Shown: positions 43,260 to 53,232 of the stretch, one piece after another
Layout: the number at the start of each line of letters is the position of its first letter
Numbering within the stretch: the stretch's first letter is position 1
NCBI GenBank assembly: GCA_050246735.1
Contig: JBFWVM010000006.1
Coordinates: 1-64,000 of the forward strand
Direction: 5' to 3'
Length of the DNA: 64,000 nt
Source: Taklimakanibacter sp050246735
GTDB taxonomy: Bacteria > Pseudomonadota > Alphaproteobacteria > Rhizobiales > Aestuariivirgaceae
Translations under genes and position numbers: made by a program
The notes under the pieces: generated by a model
The model's input: only the letters and a program-made list of their open reading frames with translations
Told to the model about the DNA's origin: nothing
Database searches by the model: none

Positions 43260-43408
43260 CAGAAGATCGTGTAGATGAAGGGCGCCAGCGCCGATCCCTT
43301 GGACAGCACGAGCAGGCCGCCGAAAACGAGGAGCAGGACCAGGATCGGCGCAAGCCAGTATTTCCGCCTTGCCCGCAGGAACTGATAGAACTCGACCAGG
43401 AATGTCAA
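43259..43408 (-). CDS. DUF5989-like (SxtK-type) small membrane protein, copy 1
   Basis: This 49-aa single-pass membrane protein consists of an amphipathic N terminus (TFLVEFYQFLRARRKYWL), a hydrophobic helix and the conserved tail KGSALAPFIYTIF. It starts at TTG 43408 with GGGAG 7-8 nt upstream; no ATG or GTG is available in frame. It is placed between the SxtJ-like and carbamoyltransferase genes, as in saxitoxin and other clusters. It is too short and unusual in start codon for routine gene finders. It is likely to be a membrane partner of the carbamoyltransferase. Confidence 0.88.
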   Translation of the reverse strand: MTFLVEFYQFLRARRKYWLAPILVLLLVFGGLLVLSKGSALAPFIYTIF

Positions 43409-43419
43409 AGGGGTACTCC

Positions 43420-43809
43420 CTAGAACTGATTTCTGAAGGAAGCCTGCCGGCGCTCGTCTTCGGTCCGCTCCACCCAGCCGGCCGGCTTCTGCGGCGAGAA
43501 CAGCCGGAGGAGAAAGCCGGCCGGCGTGATGATGACGAAGAACATCACACCCAATATGACCGGCGATACGACCTTGTGAAGGATCAGGCCGAAGCGGAAC
43601 CAGAGCTTGTTGAGGGGCGCCAGCAGGGCGGGCGTGAGCAGCGCGGCGGCGAGAAAGACGACGGCCGCCACGGTCGCCAGGATGCTGATCCGGTCGGCGG
43701 TCAGGAAAATGAAGGCGGCGATGGCCGCGAAGACACCGCCGATCGTCAGCCCGAAGGACCGGTTCGAGCCGAGTTTCACTTCTTCGTCGCGGGTGTAGGA
43801 TTCGTGCAT
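43420..43809 (-). CDS. SxtJ-family membrane protein
   Basis: This 129-aa protein has about three membrane helices (around 18-37, 42-64 and 80-103) and a cytoplasmic tail. It resembles SxtJ, a protein of unknown function encoded beside carbamoyltransferases. The following DUF5989-like gene begins 11 nt after its stop, with the ribosome site right behind the stop codon. Transcription appears to run sxtJ-like, DUF5989-like, carbamoyltransferase. No SxtJ-like gene accompanies the second cassette. Confidence 0.88.
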   Translation of the reverse strand: MHESYTRDEEVKLGSNRSFGLTIGGVFAAIAAFIFLTADRISILATVAAVVFLAAALLTPALLAPLNKLWFRFGLILHKVVSPVILGVMFFVIITPAGFLLRLFSPQKPAGWVERTEDERRQASFRNQF

Positions 43810-43993
43810 GACTCAGCGTCTCACCAGGTCTGGATCGCCCGTTCTTTCCTCCCGGTTACCATACCTCCCTGCGACTCCAAAGCCCGTTGTGGCGGCGCGC
43901 GAGAGGTCGGGCACGGGGTCGTCCGGCGCCGGGAGCCCGGGCGGGATCTGAACCGCCGCCGACCGGAGGGCAAGTGCGGATAAGGGCGAATGG

Positions 43994-44065
<72 letters not shown>

Positions 44066-44144
44066 GCCGGGCCTCCTATGCCTCCAGAGGCACAGGAAAT
44101 CAACGGTCTTTTGGCAAAGCCGGAAAACGGCCGATGCGGCCGGC

Positions 44145-44732
44145 TCAGTCGGCCATGCCGGAGCGGTGGATCTCGCGCCAGTCCTCCGGCAGGTCGAAAG
44201 TGCCGCGCCATATGCCGCGCCGGGCGCGGCGCGCGTCGTCCTCCTCGCGCACATAGGCTCTGTCGTGCCGCGTATAGGCGATGGCCCAGCCGAGCCTGAC
44301 CATCTCGGAATTGAGAACCATATCGCCGACGAGGCAGCGCGAGACGAGGCGGCCATAGCGGTCGGCATCGAGGCCGGTGCATTCGACCGTGCGTCCGGCG
44401 ACGAGGCCGCGCAAGGCGCGCGCCGCCTCCTTGCCGCAATCCCAATACCGACCGCTCCCGTCGCGGCAGGCCTGGTGGTATTCGGGCGCGTCGATGCCGT
44501 TGAGCCTGATCTCGTCCTTGCCGAGCCGGAAGGAATCGCCGTCGATCACGTCGGCCGTGCCGGGCGTCACCGTCACCTGGTTGAAGACGCGGACGGCGAG
44601 GAGAACCAGCGCCGCGGCGGCGGCGAAGACCGCGATGTCGATCAGGCTGCGCCACCAGGGGCGCCCTGGACGCGACGGCCCGCGGTTCCAGCGCCGGCGG
44701 CCCCGATATCTTATGAAGGCCGGCGATCCCAT
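44145..44732 (-). CDS. Membrane-anchored thermonuclease (SNase-like) protein
   Basis: This 195-aa protein has a basic N terminus, one hydrophobic anchor (about 31-48) and a staphylococcal-nuclease-like domain. The catalytic set is visible: VIDGDSF (Asp), IRLNGIDAPE (Arg), GKEAARAL (Glu) and DRYGR (Arg). It probably cleaves nucleic acid or acts as a nuclease-fold protein on the outer face of the inner membrane. The gene overlaps the end of moaE by 22 nt. Confidence 0.9.
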   Translation of the reverse strand: MGSPAFIRYRGRRRWNRGPSRPGRPWWRSLIDIAVFAAAAALVLLAVRVFNQVTVTPGTADVIDGDSFRLGKDEIRLNGIDAPEYHQACRDGSGRYWDCGKEAARALRGLVAGRTVECTGLDADRYGRLVSRCLVGDMVLNSEMVRLGWAIAYTRHDRAYVREEDDARRARRGIWRGTFDLPEDWREIHRSGMAD

Positions 44733-45169
44733 CGCCGCGCCGCCTCCTCGTCATGGTCCTTGGCCTCGACCCAGCGCGCGCCGCCGGCACTCTCCTCGAG
44801 CTTCCAGAACGGCGCCTTGGTCTTGAGCCAATCCATGAGGAACGAGCAGGCTTCGAAGGCCGCCTGGCGATGCGCCGAAGCGGTGATCACCAGCACAATG
44901 GCATCGCCCGGCAGAAGCCGGCCGTGGCGGTGGATGATCAGGCTCGCCTCGAGAGGCCAGCGCTTGCCGGCTTCCGCGTCGATCTCGGCCAGCGCCTTTT
45001 CGGTCATGCCCGGATAGTGCTCGAGCGTCATGCCCTCGATGCGCCGGCCCTCGCTCAGCTCGCGCACCGTGCCGATGAACATCACCGTGGCGCCGCTGGC
45101 GCGATGGGCATCCTGGAACCGCTCGAGTTCCGCGGCGGCGTCGAAAGCTCTCTCTTGAACGCGGATCAT
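44711..45169 (-). CDS. moaE: Molybdopterin synthase catalytic subunit MoaE
   Basis: This is the large subunit of molybdopterin synthase, which adds two sulfurs to precursor Z with sulfurated MoaD. It has 152 aa. Conserved features are GTVRELSEGRRIEGMTLEHY, the His-Arg-x-Gly segment IIHRHGRL, and the active-site lysines in LKTKAPFWKLEE. The start at 45169 fits the family. MoaD is not encoded in this window. Confidence 0.95.
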   Translation of the reverse strand: MIRVQERAFDAAAELERFQDAHRASGATVMFIGTVRELSEGRRIEGMTLEHYPGMTEKALAEIDAEAGKRWPLEASLIIHRHGRLLPGDAIVLVITASAHRQAAFEACSFLMDWLKTKAPFWKLEESAGGARWVEAKDHDEEAARRWDRRPS

Positions 45170-45200
45170 GGCGTCAGTCTGCCAACAACGGCGCGTCCGA

Positions 45201-47024
45201 TCAATCCGGCGAGCCGAGACCCAGCTTCCTGAGCGCCGCATAGGCGGAAGCGGGGTCTTCGAGGATGCCCGGCATGTCCGGGTAGATTCGCGGTCCCGTC
45301 CATGGCCCCTTCACCGCGATGGCGACCGGGAAATTGGCGAACTGCTGCGGCGCCGTGCCGGTGGACGCAAGCGCGAGCTGCGGATCGACCTTGAGATCGA
45401 CGGCCTGGCGCAGCAAGTCCACTTCGCCCTTGCCGGTGAAGCTCAGGGCGGGGCTGGTCAGCGTCAGGTTGCCGGTCTCGGCGATGCCGTCGGCGACGAC
45501 GAAGCTGGCCGACAAGGCGTCGAAAGCGGTGCGGGCGCGCTCATCGCGGTTCCAGCCGCCGAGGATCGCATTGGTGACCTTGCCGAAGGCTCCCGGCAGA
45601 TCGACGGTCCTGATCGCGCCGGAGACGATCCGCAGCGACGCCTGGCCTTTCAAGGTCGATATCAGCTCGGCGAGGCTGCGCCCGGCAGCGCTGACCGAGA
45701 GGCTCGGCGAAAGCGTGCCGGACACGTCGCCGAAGCCCAGGGCGGCCGTCAACGCCTTGTCGGCGGCGAGGCCGTCGCCATTGACGCTGAGCCGCACCGC
45801 CGGCGGCTCGGCCTTGCTGTCGATGGCGAGAGCGAGATCGAGCGTGCCGCCGACATAGGCGGCCTTGCCGAGCTTGAGATCGAGATGTCCGTTGCGCAGG
45901 CTGGCGGTGACCCGGGCCGGTCCGGTGCGGAAGGCCCCCTGGGTGAATGCATGGACGGAGACGTCGAGATCGGCGTCGAAGCTGCGCAGCGCCGAAAGGT
46001 CTATGGGTTTCGACGACCAGGGTGTGGTCAGGAAGGCGGCCGCGGGAGCGGGCGTGACGGCGCTGTAGCGCGTCAGGTCGACGGTCTGGGCCCTGATCCT
46101 CGCTTCGACCATCGGCCGCCCCTTGCCCTGGGCCATGGTGATGGCGCCTTCGCCATGCATGTCGTCGAGCACGACCTGCGCGTTCTTGAAGGCCAGTCCC
46201 TTGTCCGACGTCTCGACCGCGCCGGCGAGCTCGAAGCGGGCGCCGGTCAGGCCGGGAGGCAAGGCGGCGCCGAACCAGGATGCGGCGAGCCCCAGGTCCG
46301 TTCCCTTGATCTCGGCCTGGCCGTCGATCTCTAAGCTCCTGGCGAGCGCGGCGCGGCCGGAGAACTGGAAGGCAAATCCGGGCGCCTGAAGGGTGACGTC
46401 GGCGGGCGATCCGTCTTCCGCCACCCGCTGCGGCGATTTGAGGAAGAGGGTGAAGGCGGCGCGCCGATCGCTCCACACGAAGAAGCCCTTGGCGGTGAGC
46501 TCGTCGGCGGGGCCCGCCAATGCCGCCTGTGAGCTCACGTCGGTGAACCGGGCCGTGGCGCCGCTGCGCTCGTCGAGATAGGTGATCCGGCCGTCGGCGA
46601 TGCGCAGCGCCAGCCCGGACGCTTCGCCTTCATGGGACTTTGCGCCATAGTTCCAGTTGGCGCGCCCGTCGGCGCTCACCACGAGATTGATGTCCGGCCG
46701 CTCGAGGACGATCTCGACGATGCCGTCTTCGCCCAGGCCGAGCAGGCCGTTCACCGGGACGATGCGCATCGTCTCGACGGTGGCGAGCGGTGCCGAGGCG
46801 GCGCCCTTTGCGGCGGGGATGACGACATTGCCGAGGGAGACGGAAAAGCGCGGCCATAAGGATATGCCGGGCAGGCCGGAGGAACTGACCTGAAGTCCGG
46901 TCTGGCCCTCGACGCGCCGGGCAAGGTCGGCCGAAATCGCCCGGATGCGGCTGGTCAGGAGAATGCCGGCTGCGACAACGACGACGACGGCAACGGCGAG
47001 AACGGCCAGTAAGAGTTTGCGCAT
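45201..47024 (-). CDS. AsmA-family protein
   Basis: This 607-aa envelope protein has one N-terminal membrane anchor (LLLAVLAVAVVVVVAAGILL) and a large beta-rich periplasmic region with an AsmA-like N-terminal domain and a C-terminal AsmA_2-like domain (about 370-580). Such proteins are thought to move phospholipids between the membranes. AAGGAG lies 4-5 nt before the ATG at 47024. The gene is divergent from the acetoacetyl-CoA synthetase gene. Confidence 0.9.
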   Translation of the reverse strand: MRKLLLAVLAVAVVVVVAAGILLTSRIRAISADLARRVEGQTGLQVSSSGLPGISLWPRFSVSLGNVVIPAAKGAASAPLATVETMRIVPVNGLLGLGEDGIVEIVLERPDINLVVSADGRANWNYGAKSHEGEASGLALRIADGRITYLDERSGATARFTDVSSQAALAGPADELTAKGFFVWSDRRAAFTLFLKSPQRVAEDGSPADVTLQAPGFAFQFSGRAALARSLEIDGQAEIKGTDLGLAASWFGAALPPGLTGARFELAGAVETSDKGLAFKNAQVVLDDMHGEGAITMAQGKGRPMVEARIRAQTVDLTRYSAVTPAPAAAFLTTPWSSKPIDLSALRSFDADLDVSVHAFTQGAFRTGPARVTASLRNGHLDLKLGKAAYVGGTLDLALAIDSKAEPPAVRLSVNGDGLAADKALTAALGFGDVSGTLSPSLSVSAAGRSLAELISTLKGQASLRIVSGAIRTVDLPGAFGKVTNAILGGWNRDERARTAFDALSASFVVADGIAETGNLTLTSPALSFTGKGEVDLLRQAVDLKVDPQLALASTGTAPQQFANFPVAIAVKGPWTGPRIYPDMPGILEDPASAYAALRKLGLGSPD

Positions 47025-47051
47025 TACGCTCCTTGCAGGAAATTCCGGCGG

Positions 47052-47072
47052 TGAAGTCAAGGGTTGACTTCA
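47052..47072. promoter_or_regulatory. Dyad in the divergent asmA / acetoacetyl-CoA synthetase promoter region
   Basis: TGAAGTCAA-GGG-TTGACTTCA is a perfect 9-bp inverted repeat, 28 nt upstream of the asmA start codon. It contains a TTGACT-like -35 hexamer facing right. A regulator binding here could control both genes. No linked regulator gene is present. Confidence 0.5.
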
Positions 47073-47180
47073 AACCCTTATTCGGGGCCTTGGGAGCATG
47101 AAAATGCGGCATGATCGTGCCGCGGCAGCATTTCTGCCGATCACAAGCGATTGTGTCCGGCGGAGCCGAAGGAGGAATCG

Positions 47181-49145
<1,965 letters not shown>

Positions 49146-49158
49146 TTATCGGCCCTCG

Positions 49159-49190
49159 CGCCGAGGCGCCCGCGGGGTCGCGCCTCGGCG
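49159..49190. terminator. Bidirectional terminator-like hairpin between convergent genes
   Basis: CGCCGAGGCGC (49159-49169) and GCGCCTCGGCG (49180-49190) form a perfect 11-bp stem with a 10-nt loop in the 66-bp gap between the convergent synthetase and kinase genes. There is no T-tract, so termination by this hairpin alone is unproven. Confidence 0.6.
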
Positions 49191-49211
49191 TGGGGTTGTC
49201 GGAGATTTGAG

Positions 49212-51758
49212 TCAGGCCGCCAGCACCCGCGTGGTCGGGAAGGTGATCTCGACCAGCGTTCCCTTGCGCGGCTCGCTCGAGATCTCGAAGCTGGCGCGGT
49301 TGGCCTCGGCGAGCGCCTTGGTCAGGGGCAGGCCGAGACCCGTGCCCGGCACGTCGCGGCCGTCGGTGGTGATGCGGCGGAACGGCTCGAGCGCCTCCCT
49401 GATCTCGGCCTCGGTCATGCCGAGGCCGGTGTCCTTGACCCTGAGCTTGAGCTCTCCCGCCTTCGTCAGCTGCGCCGAGATGATGACCTGGCCGCCCGGA
49501 TCGGTGAACTTGATCGCATTGGTCAGGAGATTGAGCATGATCTGGCTCATCGACCGGTAGTCGGCCACGACGTTCGGCAGGTCCGGCGGGATCGTGCGGC
49601 GCAGGATCACGCGCCCCGATGTCGCCTGCTCATGCACCATCTTGACCGCATGCTCGACGACCTCGGCGACGGCCACCGACGTGAAGTTGAGCTCGAGCTT
49701 GCCGGCCTCGACCTTCGACAGGTCGAGGAGGTCGTTGATAAGCGACAGGAGATGCGCGCCGCTGGCATGGATGTCGGTCACATAGCCGCGGTATTTCTCG
49801 TTCGCGATCTCGCCGAAGCGCTCCATGCGCATGACCTCGGAGAAGCCCAGGATGGCGTTGAGCGGGGTGCGCAGCTCATGGCTGATCTTGGCGAGGAACT
49901 CGGATTTCTGCCGGCTCGCCCGTTCGGCGGCGTCCTTGGCCTCGCGCAGCTCGGCCTCGGTGCGCTTCCACTGGGTGATGTCGCGCAGGACCGCGCAGAA
50001 GGCGCCGCCGTTGCGGGCGGTCGAATGCAGCTTGCCGATGGTGAGGAAAAGCGGCACCACGCCGCCTTGCTTCACGACGGCCGTCACCTCGCGCCCGTCG
50101 TTGAACACCGTCGCCAGCCCCGGCCCCTGCAAGGCGGACAGATAGTCGCGCAGGACCCTGCGGCTGTCCGGCGCGAGGAGAGTGGCCAGCGGCTTCTCGA
50201 CCACCTCGGCGATGCGATAGCCGAATATGGCCTCGGCGCCGGCGCTGAAGCTGCGGATGTTGCCGGCTTCGTCGAGGGTGACGATGCCGTCGGCCGCGGT
50301 GTCGAGGATGTTGCGCAGCTCCTCGTCCTCGGCGATCCCGCTGCGCGGCGCGGGCTCGGCTTGCGTCTTCGCCGGGAGGGCTTCCGCCCTGGGCGGCTGG
50401 GGTGCCGGAGCGGGGACCCGGGGTGTGGGCCGCGGCTCCTCCCTGGGGGGCTCGACGACGACCTCCGCCGTGGGCAGGTCCGGACCGGGCAGCTCGCCCG
50501 CCTTCCCGGCCTTCGGCCGGGACGACGGAACGTCGCGGAAATCGATGATGTCCGCCTGGGGCTTAGGCGCTGCGGGGACGGGCCGGGCGGGGGCGACGGA
50601 AGCGTCCTCCGCCAGGGTCACCTGGAGCGCCGGCCCGTTGCGCCAGGCGATGGGCAGCGCGGTCAGGTTCACCGCCAGCGCGCCGCCGTCTCCGGTCGCG
50701 AGCCTGGCGGTCGAGATGCCGCGCGGCGGTCCGCCGGAAAAGACCATCTTCTCCTGGAGGCTCTGCAGCGTGGCGAAGCGCAGGAGCTTGAGGGCGGCCG
50801 GGTTGGCATAGTGGATCTTGTCGTCCTGCACGATGATGACGGGATGCGGGAAGGAGTCGATCTTGCGGGTGACGACCGGGGGCAGGCCCGGCATGGCGAG
50901 CGGCACGGCCTGGATCCTGGCCGGAGCCGGCGGCGCCGATTGCGCCTTGTCCGCCTTGAGCGACTTGCCGAGCGATTCGAAGGCCTGGGCGTCGGCGGGG
51001 GAAAGCCTGGACTCGCTCCCGACGGGTGCCGGCTGCGATGCCGCGGCCGCCCCCAGACGGCGCTCGAGGGCGCGCCGGTCGGTGACGTCCTCGCAGATCA
51101 GCAGGATGATCGCTTCGGCGCCCTTTTCGACGGCCAGGAACCTGGCGGTCAGGCGTATGTCGCGCTCGCCGAAGGCGGTGTCGAGCGTCCTCGTCATGCC
51201 GAGGGTGCCCGCGGCGGTGACCCGGTGCAGGAAGTCCTGCGCCGCGTCGGCGCCGCCCATGAGCCGCGAGACCGAGCCGCGCTGCTCGGGGGTGAAGAGG
51301 CGCTCGGCCGCGGTGTTGGCGAAGGTGACCGTGCCTTGCGAAAGCAGCAGCGCCGGGAAGGGCAGGTCGCTGAAGGCGCGCGCCAGCTCGCCGGACTGGC
51401 CGGCAGGCTCGGCATTCTCGGCGAGGCCCGCCACCAGGATGCCGGTGCGGCCGTCGGGCAGGGTATGCAGGCCCGTCCGGCAGGAGAGGGGCGTCGTGGC
51501 GCCGGTCGAGGGGAAATGCAGGAGCGCCTTGCGCGTCTCGCCGCGCTTCAGCCGCTTTGCCAGCGCCGACAGGTTCTCGACGCCGGGCTCGCCCGGATCG
51601 AACAGGCGGTCGAGGAGGTCGAACAGGGTCTCGCCGCCGAAATAGGCGATGCTCGCCTTGTTCGCCCAGACGATCCGCGCGCGCTCGCTGTCCCACAGCC
51701 AGGACGGCTGCGGCAGGTCGCGTAAATCCTCCAGCGTTGGCAAACCGGCCTGGCCCAC
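49212..51758 (-). CDS. Large cytosolic PAS-domain sensor histidine kinase (PleC/DivJ/PdhS-like)
   Basis: This 848-aa protein has no membrane segment. Several PAS-like segments occupy about 15-245, 290-390 and 480-600, and a Pro-rich linker lies at about 405-475. The HisKA H-box FLAKISHELRTPLNAILGFS, N-box MLNLLTNAIKF, and G-boxes KDTGLGM and GTGLGLPLTKAL are intact. The kinase core resembles alphaproteobacterial cell-cycle kinases of the DivK/PleD network. Start is GTG 51758 with GAGG just upstream. No response regulator is linked. Confidence 0.9.
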   Translation of the reverse strand: MGQAGLPTLEDLRDLPQPSWLWDSERARIVWANKASIAYFGGETLFDLLDRLFDPGEPGVENLSALAKRLKRGETRKALLHFPSTGATTPLSCRTGLHTLPDGRTGILVAGLAENAEPAGQSGELARAFSDLPFPALLLSQGTVTFANTAAERLFTPEQRGSVSRLMGGADAAQDFLHRVTAAGTLGMTRTLDTAFGERDIRLTARFLAVEKGAEAIILLICEDVTDRRALERRLGAAAASQPAPVGSESRLSPADAQAFESLGKSLKADKAQSAPPAPARIQAVPLAMPGLPPVVTRKIDSFPHPVIIVQDDKIHYANPAALKLLRFATLQSLQEKMVFSGGPPRGISTARLATGDGGALAVNLTALPIAWRNGPALQVTLAEDASVAPARPVPAAPKPQADIIDFRDVPSSRPKAGKAGELPGPDLPTAEVVVEPPREEPRPTPRVPAPAPQPPRAEALPAKTQAEPAPRSGIAEDEELRNILDTAADGIVTLDEAGNIRSFSAGAEAIFGYRIAEVVEKPLATLLAPDSRRVLRDYLSALQGPGLATVFNDGREVTAVVKQGGVVPLFLTIGKLHSTARNGGAFCAVLRDITQWKRTEAELREAKDAAERASRQKSEFLAKISHELRTPLNAILGFSEVMRMERFGEIANEKYRGYVTDIHASGAHLLSLINDLLDLSKVEAGKLELNFTSVAVAEVVEHAVKMVHEQATSGRVILRRTIPPDLPNVVADYRSMSQIMLNLLTNAIKFTDPGGQVIISAQLTKAGELKLRVKDTGLGMTEAEIREALEPFRRITTDGRDVPGTGLGLPLTKALAEANRASFEISSEPRKGTLVEITFPTTRVLAA

Positions 51759-52066
51759 TTACCTCGTCCTTGCCGCGGGCAGTGCCTGCGGCCCTTTGCC
51801 TGAAACCCACCCGCGCGGAACCGCTGTCCCGGCAATTTGCTTATAATCCAATGCTAAATGAGTACAATTCATCAATCTTTCATTAAGCTTAACGGCCTGT
51901 CTCAAGTCTAACGGGAGTCGCGGCGGGGATCATGCATTCTGTGGCCGTTCTCCACAGGCTGTTGTTGCGCTGCAAAATTATGTTGCAATGCACAATAAAT
52001 GTCCCTATCTGATGGCGAGGACACTCATTGGCGGCCCGGTCGGGTCCGCCGGCAAGGAGGCGTGAC
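51759..52066. promoter_or_regulatory. Divergent region kinase/phasin with PhaR/PhbF-type boxes
   Basis: This 308-bp gap holds no gene. TGTTGCGCTGCAA (51963-51975) matches the pattern TG-N-TGC-N3-GCAA that I recall for the PhbF/PhaR repressor of polyhydroxybutyrate genes. TGTTGCAATGCAC (51981-51993) is a one-mismatch second copy 18 bp away. They lie 74-104 nt upstream of the phasin start, as expected for a PHB-responsive promoter. Confidence 0.6.
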
Positions 52067-52519
52067 GTGAGCAAGACCATGAGCAAGAGATTGAAGGTCG
52101 TCGAAACCGCCGCGGCGGAGGTTCCGCCGAAGGTCGCCGATTTCGCGCAGAAGTCGGTCGATCAGGCCCAGGCCGCTTTCGACAAGGCGAGCGACCTCGC
52201 CCATTCCCATGTGCAGCATTTCGACGCCGCCGCCGGCGCCTTCAAGGCGCGCGCCGCCGACATCCAGCTCAAGACCATGGAGATCGCCCAGATCAACATG
52301 AACTCCGCCTTCACCTTCATGCGCAAGGTTTTCGCGGCGAAGGATCCGGCCGAGTTCGCAGTGCTCCAGCAGGATTTCGTGCGCGACCAGTTCGCCGCAT
52401 ATTCGCGCCAGGCGGGCGAGCTCAACGAGCTCGCCGTGCTGCTCGCCCAGGAGACCGTGAAGCCGGTGCGGGACGGCGTTCTCAAGTCCTTCGGCGACTT
52501 CTCCAAATCGGTCGCCTGA
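52067..52519 (+). CDS. Phasin family protein
   Basis: This granule-associated protein has 150 aa and is nearly all helical (VDQAQAAFDKASDLAHSHVQ, FVRDQFAAYSRQAGEL). Phasins coat polyhydroxyalkanoate granules and control their size. The GTG at 52067 follows AAGGAGG by 6 nt, so it is preferred over an upstream ATG. The preceding PhaR-like boxes and the following strong terminator fit a monocistronic, abundant transcript. Confidence 0.9.
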   Translation: MSKTMSKRLKVVETAAAEVPPKVADFAQKSVDQAQAAFDKASDLAHSHVQHFDAAAGAFKARAADIQLKTMEIAQINMNSAFTFMRKVFAAKDPAEFAVLQQDFVRDQFAAYSRQAGELNELAVLLAQETVKPVRDGVLKSFGDFSKSVA

Positions 52520-52539
52520 CAGGATCAAGCCTTGAAGCG

Positions 52540-52566
52540 GGGCCCGTCGGGAAAGACGGGCCCTTT
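52540..52566 (+). terminator. Rho-independent terminator of the phasin gene
   Basis: GGGCCCGTC (52540-52548), loop GGGAAA, GACGGGCCC (52555-52563), then TTT. A perfect 9-bp GC-rich stem 20 nt after the phasin stop. Confidence 0.85.
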
Positions 52567-52622
52567 CACGTCTTGAAATGGCGCAGGCTTCGGACTAGTT
52601 TGCGCGCCATTCGAGGACCTGT

Positions 52623-52699
52623 GCAGCTGTAGCTCAGTTGGTTAGAGCGTCGGATTGTGGATCCGAAGGTCCCTGGTTCGAGGCCAGGCAGCTGTACCA
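52623..52699 (+). tRNA. tRNA-His (anticodon GTG)
   Basis: A full cloverleaf with encoded CCA. The anticodon stem TCGGA/TCCGA carries loop TTGTGGA (anticodon GTG), and the T arm is CCTGG-TTCGAGG-CCAGG. The acceptor GCAGCTG pairs with CAGCTGT. Position 73 is A and the base before position 1 is T, so there is no templated G-1:C73 pair, as in many alphaproteobacteria. Confidence 0.96.
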
Positions 52700-52771
52700 T
52701 TCTCACGCAATTCGGCTCCAGGCATCATCCTCGTAGCAATATGCGCCGCGAGGAGACATGCACGACGTGCT

Positions 52772-53083
52772 TCAGGTTTCCTTGTCGCCTTCGACGTCGT
52801 CCTTGATGCGCACGAGAAGCCGCGCCACCGCGAAAGCGGGATAGGTGTAGATCATGAACAGGAGGACGGCCTGTCCGGCCTGCCAGCTGACGTCGATTCC
52901 CAGCCTGACCCAGTGCTTGTAGAAGACGAGAGCCGAGGCGCAGCCGGCGATCAGCGCCACTACCGCCGGCGACCACCACCAGCCGCGCCACAGCCCAAGC
53001 GAGAAGGCGAGGCCGATCGCAACGAAGGTGATCGGGCTGTCGAGCATGCTGCCCAGCGTTTCCAACAGCCACTCATGGCTCAT
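52772..53083 (-). CDS. Small integral membrane protein of unknown function
   Basis: I do not recognise a family. It has 103 aa with about three membrane helices (around 16-35, 40-57, 72-92) and a charged C terminus (RLLVRIKDDVEGDKET). The ATG at 53083 has AGAGGTG 9 nt upstream; a GTG four codons earlier is less likely. It is flanked by tRNA-His and the CDP-alcohol phosphatidyltransferase gene, on the same strand as the latter. Confidence 0.6.
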   Translation of the reverse strand: MSHEWLLETLGSMLDSPITFVAIGLAFSLGLWRGWWWSPAVVALIAGCASALVFYKHWVRLGIDVSWQAGQAVLLFMIYTYPAFAVARLLVRIKDDVEGDKET

Positions 53084-53232
53084 CTTTGGATACACCTCTT
53101 GGACTGATCAGCGCCGGTGATGCAGGTTGAGTGCAGGTCTTCCCATCCGACTCGGTGGGCCTTTCCTTTCACATAGGTATATAATTGCGGAAGCGCACCG
53201 CGCAATGACCGAGCACCGCTGGCACGGCAGCC

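Noticed and set aside
43810..43993. Integration site or mobile element next to tRNA-Thr
   Set aside because: No integrase, direct repeat of the tRNA end or composition break was found in the flanking sequence.
49632..51725. 697-aa plus-strand reading frame
   Set aside because: It is antisense to the histidine kinase; long open frames on the opposite strand are expected at this GC content.
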